From NCBI GenBank assembly GCA_002439285.1, contig DJTQ01000451.1:1-13142 (forward strand): a stretch of DNA of 13,142 nt, given 5' to 3'. Below, piece by piece: positions 1 to 7,900 of the stretch (the stretch's first letter is position 1; each line of letters opens with the position of its first letter). This stretch comes from Paenibacillaceae bacterium UBA6304. Lineage in GTDB: Bacteria; Bacillota; Bacilli; Paenibacillales; Paenibacillaceae. Both the position numbers and the translations under genes were made by a program. Under the pieces are notes generated by a model, which was not told the DNA's origin, searched no databases, and was given only the letters and a program-made list of their open reading frames with translations.

Positions 1-2724
1 GCCTGGCTTGGCGAAGCAACGGGATATCCGCAGCCGATCGGCTTGGGATGCACCTGGGATACCGATCTGATGCAACGCATCGGCAGCGCGATCGGCGATG
101 AGGCGAGAGGTTTTTATAAACGGAACCCGGAGATCAACGGGCTGACGCTTTGGGCGCCGACCGTCGACATGGAACGCGATCCGCGTTGGGGCCGGACCGA
201 AGAAGCTTACGGTGAAGATCCTATGCTGGCCGGCAAACTGGCAGCGGCGCTCGTTAAAGGGATTCAGGGAGATCATCCGAAGTATTTGAAAGCGGTTGCT
301 ACGTTGAAGCATTTTATCGCTAACAATAATGAGGTGGGCCGTGGAGATCAATCGGTCAGCATCGACCCCCGCAATATGCGTGAATACTATTTGAAAGCTT
401 TTGAAATTCCGTTCAAAGAGGGCGGCGCCCAGTCCATGATGACGGCGTACAATGCCGTTAACGGCGTGCCGGCTAACCTGATGCCGGAAGTGAATGACAT
501 CGTTAAGAAAGAATGGGGCATGGACGGGTTCGTCGTCAGCGATGCTTTTGACGTGTCCGGTACGGTGCGCGATCACGGTTACCTGGAGACGCACAAAGAA
601 GCGGTGGCCCGTTCCGTAAAAGAAGGCGGCATCGACAGCATTACCGACGATGGCGAGCTGATCAAGCAGGCATTGCGTGAAGCGCTGGAGGATGGATTGC
701 TTGCGGAGAGCGACCTGGACGCTGCGCTGCGCAACACGTTCCGCGTGCGCTTCCGGCTCGGGGAGTTCGATCCGGAGGAAGACAATCCGTATGCAGCGAT
801 TGACGAGTCGGCGATTCTGCAACCGGAGCATGAGAAGCTGGCGCGCGAAGCGGCTGGCAAAGCTGCCGTGCTTCTGAAGAATGAAGGCGGCATGTTGCCG
901 CTGCAGGCGGACAAGTTGAAGAAAGTCGCCGTCATCGGGCCGCTTGGCGGAACGGTGTACCGCGATTGGTACAGCGGCTCCATGCCTTATACCATCACGC
1001 CGCTGCAAGGTATCCAAGAGAAGCTGGATGCGCATGGCGGTACGACGGTGTTCTCCGGCGGCACGGACCGCATTAAGCTGAAGGCGAAGCGAAGCGGGCG
1101 TTACGTGCAGGTGCAGGACGGCGAGCAGGCGGCTCTGGCTGCTAACGGCGCGGCGAAGGAACAGGCCACCGTATTTGAAGTAACCGATTGGGGCTGGGAC
1201 AGCCACACGCTCATCGCGGAACATAACGGCCGTTATTTGACGACGGATGACCGCATCGTGAAGGCTTCCGCCGACCAAATCTGGGAGTGGTTCACGAAGG
1301 AAGTATTTCTCGTTCGTCCTTCGGAAGAAGGAGCGGGCAACGTAACCTTCTCGACTTGGAACGATACGCCGGTCACCGTGAAGGGCGACAGCGGCGAACT
1401 GCTCGTGGGCAGCGGCAGCGCGGAAGAAACCGCCAACGAGATCAATGTGGCGGGTGCAGCATCGGTGGCAAACGGCGAAGAAGACAAGATTACCGCCGAC
1501 GTCTTCGAGGTGGAGACGGTAACGGACAAATTCCAGGCGGCGAAGGAAGTTGCGGCTGATGCGGATCTAGCCGTTGTCTTCGTCGGCAACCATCCGCTGA
1601 TCAACGGCAAAGAGACTATTGATCGTCCGGATATCACACTCCCGGCATCCCAAGAGCAATTGATCAAGGAAGTCCTGTCCGTGAACCCGAACACGGTTGT
1701 GGTCTTGGTGGGCAGCTATCCATACGCTTTGAACTGGGCGGACGAAAATGTACCGGCCATCGTATACACCACGCATGTCGGCCAGGAGCTTGGACATGCC
1801 GTTGCTGACGTATTGTTTGGCGATGTGAACCCGGCAGGACGCCTGAATATGACCTGGTACAAATCGGTCGATCAGTTGCCGGAGTTCATGGATTACGACG
1901 TCATTAAGGGCGGCAGAACCTACCGGTATTTTGACGGTGAGGTGCTCTATCCGTTCGGGCACGGCCTGTCCTACAGCACATTCCGCTATGACGGACTGAG
2001 CTTGGACCGGCAGCAGGTCTCTGCGGATCAAGATGTGGAAATCGGTCTTACAGTTACCGTGACCAATACCGGAGACCGTCCGGGCGAAGAAGTAGTGCAG
2101 CTGTATGGACATGCGGAGCAATCGCGCGTGAATCGTCCGTTGAAGCAACTGCTTGCTTTCCGGCGGGTACTGCTTCAGCCGGGTGAGTCGGCTGAGGTGA
2201 GCTTCACATTGCCGCTGTCCGAGCTGGCGATGTGGGACGTTACACGCGAGCGCTATTGCATCGAAAACGGCACATACACCTTTATGGCCGGAGCTTCCTC
2301 GTCGAATCTGCCGCTCAGTGCGGCGCTTGAGGTGCAAGGCGAGGTCATCCCGCCGCGCGATCTGAAGCAGCCGGTGAAGGCGATCAACTATGACGCCTAC
2401 GAGGGCGTGCTGATCGGCGAATGCCGGGAAGGCGGCAGCGCCGCCGAGGTGAAGGGGCAATCCGGCTGGATTGCCTTCGAAGACGCCGAGTTCGGCGCTG
2501 GTGCGAACACCGTGAAGCTGCGCGCAGCCAGCCAGACGGCCGGTTCGGCTGAGATCCGGCTGCAAGGACCGGATGGTGCACTGGCAGGACGCATCGAGCT
2601 GGCGGCAGGCGCAGCACAGGAGTGGCGTGATTACACCGCCGAAGTGAGCGGTGTAAGCGGACGTCAGGACGTGTACATCGTCCTGAACGGCAAAGTATCC
2701 TTGAGCACAATTCAATTTTCATAG
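1..2724 (+). CDS. Family 3 glycoside hydrolase (beta-glucosidase/xylosidase type), 5' end missing
   Basis: The reading frame is open from base 1, so the gene begins upstream of the window; the TTG at 43 is an internal Leu codon. About 907 codons remain. The sequence shows the GH3 N-terminal barrel motifs: RDPRWGRTEEAYGEDP (codons about 59-74), KHFIANNNE, MTAYNAVNGVP, and DGFVVSDAFD with the expected nucleophile Asp at 541-543. The C-terminal alpha/beta sandwich follows, with the ETIDR...LP.SQEQL segment; Glu at 1612-1614 is the likely acid/base. After that come a fibronectin III-like domain (EEVVQLYG to LAMWD, about 2080-2240) and a CBM6-like tail ending in DVYIVLNG (about 2440-2720). Roughly 150 residues resembling a fascin-like beta-trefoil are inserted in the C domain (about 1063-1530). 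The family hydrolyses beta-linked gluco- or xylo-oligosaccharides; the substrate cannot be told here. No signal peptide is visible because the start is absent. The gene is richer in G+C than its neighbours and is a separate transcription unit from the B12 genes. Confidence 0.93.
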   Translation, partial: AWLGEATGYPQPIGLGCTWDTDLMQRIGSAIGDEARGFYKRNPEINGLTLWAPTVDMERDPRWGRTEEAYGEDPMLAGKLAAALVKGIQGDHPKYLKAVATLKHFIANNNEVGRGDQSVSIDPRNMREYYLKAFEIPFKEGGAQSMMTAYNAVNGVPANLMPEVNDIVKKEWGMDGFVVSDAFDVSGTVRDHGYLETHKEAVARSVKEGGIDSITDDGELIKQALREALEDGLLAESDLDAALRNTFRVRFRLGEFDPEEDNPYAAIDESAILQPEHEKLAREAAGKAAVLLKNEGGMLPLQADKLKKVAVIGPLGGTVYRDWYSGSMPYTITPLQGIQEKLDAHGGTTVFSGGTDRIKLKAKRSGRYVQVQDGEQAALAANGAAKEQATVFEVTDWGWDSHTLIAEHNGRYLTTDDRIVKASADQIWEWFTKEVFLVRPSEEGAGNVTFSTWNDTPVTVKGDSGELLVGSGSAEETANEINVAGAASVANGEEDKITADVFEVETVTDKFQAAKEVAADADLAVVFVGNHPLINGKETIDRPDITLPASQEQLIKEVLSVNPNTVVVLVGSYPYALNWADENVPAIVYTTHVGQELGHAVADVLFGDVNPAGRLNMTWYKSVDQLPEFMDYDVIKGGRTYRYFDGEVLYPFGHGLSYSTFRYDGLSLDRQQVSADQDVEIGLTVTVTNTGDRPGEEVVQLYGHAEQSRVNRPLKQLLAFRRVLLQPGESAEVSFTLPLSELAMWDVTRERYCIENGTYTFMAGASSSNLPLSAALEVQGEVIPPRDLKQPVKAINYDAYEGVLIGECREGGSAAEVKGQSGWIAFEDAEFGAGANTVKLRAASQTAGSAEIRLQGPDGALAGRIELAAGAAQEWRDYTAEVSGVSGRQDVYIVLNGKVSLSTIQFS

Positions 2725-2740
2725 AAAAATATTCGAAATG

Positions 2741-2770
2741 GAGTCCCTTTAAGGGGCTCTTTTTTTATTT
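2741..2770 (+). terminator. Rho-independent terminator of the GH3 gene
   Basis: A 7-bp stem GAGTCCC/GGGGCTC (one G-T wobble) encloses a 5-base loop TTTAA and is followed directly by TTTTTTTATTT. It starts 16 bases after the GH3 stop codon. Confidence 0.88.
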
Positions 2771-2857
2771 TGGAACAAGAAGAGGATGGAATCGTCTTGC
2801 AAGCTGTTGTATCCTAAAGTTTGGAAGACATTACAAGCTTGGGAAGGGGATTAAAGA

Positions 2858-4483
2858 ATGTTTCAGAGAAGGAAGAAATATATGATGTTAAAAAAAGTGT
2901 TAATTGCAGTGAGTCTGCTGCTAGGCTGCATGGGGAACAGTCTCATCGCTGCACAGGAATCCGCCGTCACGAGCAGTTCGCCAGTTGAACAATCAGACGC
3001 CGGTTCCGAGGCAGCTCTGAATCAAGCTATCCTATTGTACATCGACAGTTCCAAAGCCTATGTCAATGGACAGTTGAGCAAGATAGACACGGCTAATCCG
3101 GATATAGCGCCTTTTGTTGAACAGGGCAATACCTTTGTACCTTTGCGGTTTTTGGCGGACAAGCTGGGCGCGCAGTTGTCTTTTAGTGCGAAAACGGGGG
3201 AGATCACGATTACGGCAAATGGCCGGACCGGCAAAACGCGGGTTGGCGATGCAGCTCTCTACATAAATAATCAAAAGATCGTGATGAGCACTGCAGCCAA
3301 AGTAGTGAACGGCACGACGTATCTGCCTTTGCGGAACGTGGTTGAGGATCTGTTTCAAAAGAAGCTGACTTTTAACAACGGAATGATCATAATCACCGAT
3401 GGGGAGCATCAAATCACGGATGAGAAGCTGGCTTCACTGGAACAAGAGTTGAGGCCAAAAATTGTCTACGCCGGCGGGTTTTCTTTTATGTATTTGTATG
3501 GCGACGGGAGCAGTCATGAGTTTGAGGTTGGAGATCTGCCTGCACTGCGTCTCTGGGAGAAAAGAAGTGTCATCAATACGGATGGACATTTCTATTTCGA
3601 AGAATATGATTATGGAACAATGGATGAGGATGAATTTTTTCGAACCACCGTTCAGGGCGAGGTTGAGGAATTTGTAATTCCGGCTTCTGAAAAGCTTTCT
3701 TTGGAAATGGGTCATGAAGGAGATATGTATTTTAATAGTGTGACTGGTAATATCGTTAAGATCAATGATGGTGAGAGTGCGAGTTCGCGACATGTGATTG
3801 GCAAAGGCACCCTATTTGAGGATGCGGTTTACATCGATAATAATGTCATCTGGTTTACCGATTATGGCGATGATGGCAATTATGCTATTTTCAAGCTTCA
3901 GAATGGGAAGAGAACGAAGCTGTCACAGGCGGATTGCTTCTTGAAGTATGTTCATAACAATTGGATTTACTACAATTACTTTGAGAACAACCGCTGGACA
4001 CTGTATCGGATGAAGATGGACGGAAGCAGTAAAAAGAAGCTGACCGGTGATGCCGATGTAAAGGACTCTAGGATTTCCGATAATAAAATTTATTACATGG
4101 ATAGGCTTGCCAAAACGATGAGAGAGATGAATTTGGACGGTTCAGGAAAAAGGGCGGTTGGCAAGTTGAGTGAATCCGCCGTGGAGATTTTTGATATTAG
4201 CGGAGGAACTATTTATTATACAGAGGACAACCAATTGAAGTGGACGCAATCCTTGTGGAAGATGGATATCGCAACAGGCGTGAAAAAGCGCCTGGTCTTC
4301 ACGGATCTCAATTTTGACAGCGGTTGGGAGCGAATCGAAAACGTAAGTGTCTTGGGGGATTATGTGTATTACTGGTTGGAAGGCCGCGTCTATGTAGTCA
4401 AAAAAGACGGAACCGGGCGGAAAGAAATCGGATATTTTTCAAATTATTATGGCAGAGCCCCTGTCATTTATAAGGATAAATAG
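2858..4483 (+). CDS. Secreted protein: copper-amine-oxidase N-terminal-like domain plus DUF5050-like repeats
   Basis: This is a 541-aa exported protein of unknown function. The ATG at 2858 has GGAAGGGGA 7 bases upstream. ATGs at 2882 and 2885 with GAGAAGGAAG upstream are also plausible and would give a shorter signal peptide n-region. The signal peptide is KKVLIAVSLLLGCMGNSLIAA; LLGC could act as a lipobox, so a lipoprotein is possible, otherwise cleavage is near AA-QES. Residues about 58-175 match the copper amine oxidase N-terminal domain found in many Paenibacillus wall proteins, with two copies of a TFVPLRFLADKLG / TYLPLRNVVEDLF pattern. No amine oxidase catalytic domain follows. From about residue 330 onward there are short repeats such as WIYYNYFENNRWTLYRMKMDG, KIYYMD..., TIYYTED... 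and YVYYWLEGRVYVVKKDG, typical of DUF5050 beta-propeller-like repeats. It probably acts at the cell surface as a sensor or binding protein. It lies between two unrelated units, and no convincing promoter was found in the 87 bases before it. Confidence 0.85.
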   Translation: MFQRRKKYMMLKKVLIAVSLLLGCMGNSLIAAQESAVTSSSPVEQSDAGSEAALNQAILLYIDSSKAYVNGQLSKIDTANPDIAPFVEQGNTFVPLRFLADKLGAQLSFSAKTGEITITANGRTGKTRVGDAALYINNQKIVMSTAAKVVNGTTYLPLRNVVEDLFQKKLTFNNGMIIITDGEHQITDEKLASLEQELRPKIVYAGGFSFMYLYGDGSSHEFEVGDLPALRLWEKRSVINTDGHFYFEEYDYGTMDEDEFFRTTVQGEVEEFVIPASEKLSLEMGHEGDMYFNSVTGNIVKINDGESASSRHVIGKGTLFEDAVYIDNNVIWFTDYGDDGNYAIFKLQNGKRTKLSQADCFLKYVHNNWIYYNYFENNRWTLYRMKMDGSSKKKLTGDADVKDSRISDNKIYYMDRLAKTMREMNLDGSGKRAVGKLSESAVEIFDISGGTIYYTEDNQLKWTQSLWKMDIATGVKKRLVFTDLNFDSGWERIENVSVLGDYVYYWLEGRVYVVKKDGTGRKEIGYFSNYYGRAPVIYKDK

Positions 4484-4510
4484 AAACCTAAGGGTCCGGG
4501 GATGTTTTCC

Positions 4511-4539
4511 GGGACAAACGAAAATATATCAGATATAAT
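4511..4539 (+). promoter_or_regulatory. Sigma-A-type promoter of the cobalamin-regulated operon
   Basis: The -10 element is a perfect TATAAT at 4534-4539. Seventeen bases upstream is GGGACA (4511-4516), which matches 4 of 6 bases of TTGACA. Transcription would start near 4546, about 15 bases before the first base of the riboswitch P1 helix, which is the expected layout. Confidence 0.7.
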
Positions 4540-4560
4540 TAGCAGATAATCAAATATGGA

Positions 4561-4738
4561 AGAAACAGGTCCAATTATGGTGTCCGACGGTTCGGCACAT
4601 GAATTGGTTAAAAGGGAAGTGGGTGAGAATCCCACGCGGTCCCGCCGCTGTAATAGAGGAGTCCTTGCAATATGCCACTGGGAAACTGGGAAGGCTGTAA
4701 GGGTGATGATACTAGAGCCAGAATATCTGCCTGTTTTT
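4561..4738 (+). promoter_or_regulatory. Cobalamin riboswitch aptamer
   Basis: This structured 5' leader binds adenosyl- or other cobalamins and controls the downstream operon. Visible conserved parts, in order, are: TAAAAGGGAA (4609-4618), GGTGAGAATCCCACGCGGTC (4622-4641), CCCGCCGCTGTAA (4641-4653), GCCACTGGGAAACTGGGAAG (about 4674-4693), and the B12 box AGAGCCAGAATATCTGCCTG (4714-4733). The P1 closing helix is formed by AAACAGG (4563-4569) and CCTGTTT (4730-4736), with weaker extension on both sides. The match to the family is strong. The genes it precedes look like a corrinoid uptake system, so ligand binding is expected to switch them off. Confidence 0.95.
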
Positions 4739-4816
4739 TTGCACCGCAATTCTACGATGGATAGGAAGGTGTTTATTAGTGCAGGATTCAGGCTAACTCT
4801 GCTTACTTATGCTATT
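4739..4816 (+). promoter_or_regulatory. Riboswitch expression platform (candidate antiterminator region)
   Basis: This stretch lies between the aptamer and the terminator and contains no gene. Two alternative pairings can be drawn by eye. GTTTATTAG (4771-4779) can pair with CTATTAAAC (4812-4820, one mismatch), which would use up the 5' arm of the terminator. GCAGGATTCAGGCT (4781-4794) is complementary to the B12 box at 4716-4730, apart from one mismatch and one bulge. Both would fit a ligand-dependent switch, but no folding calculation was done. Confidence 0.5.
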
Positions 4817-4850
4817 AAACCTCTTAACGATTCATGTTGAGAGGTTTTTT
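4817..4850 (+). terminator. Riboswitch-controlled intrinsic terminator
   Basis: A 12-bp stem AAACCTCTTAAC/GTTGAGAGGTTT (one G-T wobble) with a 7-base loop GATTCAT runs directly into a T-tract. It lies 61 bases before the first gene of the operon and about 80 bases after the aptamer, so it is the expected transcription-attenuation element. From 4851 to the Shine-Dalgarno site at 4895 I see nothing further. Confidence 0.92.
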
Positions 4851-4910
4851 GTTGTTGTATTTTTGGGGAGTCGGTTGTAACGATGTGCAAAATGAAGGGG
4901 GAGCGAAATA

Positions 4911-7900
4911 ATGAGAAAAAATAAATTTCTGGCCGGGTTACTCGTAGTAGCTTTATTTGTAACCATGTTCTCAGGCGGGATGGCGACGTCCTTTGCTGCG
5001 GAAGTTACACAAGAAAATGGGGTGCTTTCGGATCTTAATCAGGCATTAGCCGCGAATGAGCAGACCGATTCAGAGAATCCGGTTATTACTGTGGAAGGTT
5101 TGCGCCACAACCAGGAGGTAACCGAGAGTGAATTAAGCTTTACAGTAACGGTTACAGACGATGTCTACAAGGATATCATTCCTGAAGTGACACTGAATGG
5201 AGTTAAAGTATCGACTGTCGATGAAGAGTATACCGTCTTCTTGCAAGCCGGGGAGAATCTGATCGCAGTAACGGCAACGGATGGTGCAGGAAAAAGAGAT
5301 GAGGAAGCTTTTACCGTTATATATCAAAAGAGCCCTGTAACTCCTGCTATTTCATATAAGGAACAGTTGGACAAGAACCTGGCTTATATCGTTCAAACCG
5401 TGAACAACCCAACGTTCGGAACGGGCGGCGGAGAGTGGTCCATCCTCTCATTGGCCAGAGCGGGTTATAAAGTACCCGATGGTTATTACGACCTCTATTA
5501 CAACAATGTAGTTGAACAGGTCCAAGAATTGATGCCCCAGTACGCTGGCAAACTGCATAGAAATAAAGGCACCGAGCATTCAAGATTAATATTGGGGTTC
5601 GCCTCTATAGGCCAAGATTTTCATGATGTTGCCGGTTATGATATTCGAAATGCCCTTGCCGACTATAATTATGTAATCAGACAAGGGATTAACGGCCCGA
5701 TCTTTGCATTAATCGCTTTCGACAGTAACAATTACGACATTCCCCAAGTTGACGGGGTTGCCGAACAAACAACTCGAGATAAGCTGATTGCTTATATTCT
5801 GGATAAGGAAATCAAAAAGGGCACAGTTGAAGCCGGCGGATGGGCTCTGGGAGGAAAGGTCCCGGATCCGGATATTACCGGAATGGCCATTCAAGGGCTC
5901 ACGCCTTACTACGCAACCCATCCAGAGGTAAGAGCAGCCGTAGACCGGGCTTTGATCTGGCTGTCGAATGCCCAAACTGCCAATGGAGGCTATAAAAGCT
6001 GGGGTACCGAAAATATTGAAAGTACGGCCCAGGTTATTGTCGCTTTAACAGGCATGGGCATCGATCCACAGAGTGACCCTAGGTTTGTAAAAAACGGGAA
6101 ATCCGTGTTGGACGACTTGTTGTCATTTGCTGCACCAGCAGGCGGATTCATGCACATCAAGCCGGGAGCTACAGGGAATGGCGGTGCCCAAGCTGGAGTC
6201 GTCGATGGCATGGCAACGGACCAAGGCACTTATGCTCTGGTTGCCTATGACAGGTTCGTCAATGGCCAAACTCGGCTTTATGACATGACAGACGTTCAGA
6301 CGGGAGCTCCAGAGGTGCCGGAGCAACCGGAACAACCGGAACAACCCAAGGATAACGTTGTACCACTACCAGCGGGCGATCAACCTAAGGTAGATATCCC
6401 TCAAGATGATCAGGATTACCTTATTCCGATAACTGCCTCGGACAGCAGCAAGGATATTACAGTACAAATTCCTGATGGCAAAAATGCGAAGGTTAGCGTC
6501 AGCTTGCCCGCGAATCAAAGTCTACCTGGTTTAGAAGCGGTTAAGGGCAATGTTACCGCTCAAATAGCGAAGGGAACTCAAGTCATCAGCGGTGATGCCT
6601 CATCTCTCGACTTGATCTCATCCTTGAATACGGCGGATACCACATTAAAAGATAAGTTAAGCGGAATTATCGCCAATGAAAACAAGCTGGATTCCATTGT
6701 GCAAGCCTTCTCCATGGGCGGGGATGCCCGCGTAGAATTCAGTCAATATGTAACCTTGACCTTTGCGGGAATGAGCGGGAAGAATGCCGCTTATATTCAA
6801 GGTGGAACCGTTAAGGCGATTCATAAATATGCAAGTGATGCAGCGGGATTCACCAGCGGCCAAAGCGAGTATGCCTTTGATCGCGGAAATGATCTTATCG
6901 TACAAACAAAGCATTTTACCGATTTTGTTGCCTACGCGGTTAGTTCTACAGAAACTCCTGGTGGAGGCGCGGTCATACCAACCCCTCAACCAAAGAAATA
7001 TGCAACCCTGTCCGTGGATAAGCTTACGATCGGCGAGGGATATGTTGTCCCGGACCTTAAGGTAGAACTGCAGTCCGGTGACACGGCATGGACGGTATTA
7101 AGAAGAGTGCTGGACGATCGCAATATAGACTACGATTATGATTGGACCGACAAATTCGGCAGCATTTATGTTCAGTCCATAGCTGGCGGTGGAGAGTTTG
7201 ACCACGGCAGCGGCAGCGGATGGATGTACAATGTCAATGGCTGGTATCCCAACTATGGAGCAAGCAAATATGTTCTGAATGATGGGGATCGTCTGCAATG
7301 GCGTTATACGACTAATCTTGGTGAAGATTTAGGTGAGGACCTAAGCCAGTGGGAAGGTACGCTATCAAACGGACAGGGGAACGTTCCGGTTACAGGCGGT
7401 AACACGAATAATCCTGTCGTAGAAGTACCTGGGACTACTCAAGGCGGCGGTTCTAGCGTGAACCCGTCTGATCCGATTAAGTCGGTTGATACTCAAATTG
7501 ATCTCATGAAGCTGTACACCGATGCTTCTACCATCTCGTCATGGGCCTATCAAGCGATCGGATCGGCAACCCGGCTTGGATTCGTTGAGGGGAATAACGG
7601 CAAGTTCAATCCGCAGTCGAATATTACTAGAGCAGAGTTCATGAAAATATTAGTCTCGGTTCTGGGACTGGATATTCAGACAGACAAAGTAATTGCATTC
7701 ACAGATGTGAATTCGAAAGATTGGTTCTATCCTTATGTAAATGCAGCTTATAAAGAAGGAATTGCCACAGGTTATAATCATCAATTTAATCCAAACGATA
7801 AGATCACTCGCGAGCAAATGGCCTCCACGCTTAGCAGAGCATTGGAGCTGAGCCCTGCGAAGCCGGCCGTAGCCGTTAAAGATATAAATAAAGTATCGGG

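Noticed and set aside
1567..2715. Long antisense open frame (382 codons) opposite the GH3 gene
   Set aside because: It mirrors the strongly conserved GH3 domains on the other strand, shows no recognisable domain, and such frames are common opposite G+C-rich genes.
4492..4516. Imperfect hairpin GTCCGG...CCGGGAC after the wall-protein gene, considered as a terminator
   Set aside because: It has only 6 bp with a bulge and no T-tract on either strand, and its 3' arm contains the -35 element.
4556..4840. 94-codon + strand open frame between the wall-protein gene and the surface-protein gene
   Set aside because: It overlaps the whole riboswitch aptamer and the terminator. The conserved RNA motifs explain this sequence and there is no Shine-Dalgarno site.
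5352..6296. Reading the barrel domains as a squalene/terpene cyclase or prenyltransferase enzyme
   Set aside because: The protein is exported and wall-bound, no DxDD-type or regular QW motifs were seen, and B12 riboswitch and ECF context favour a binding role.
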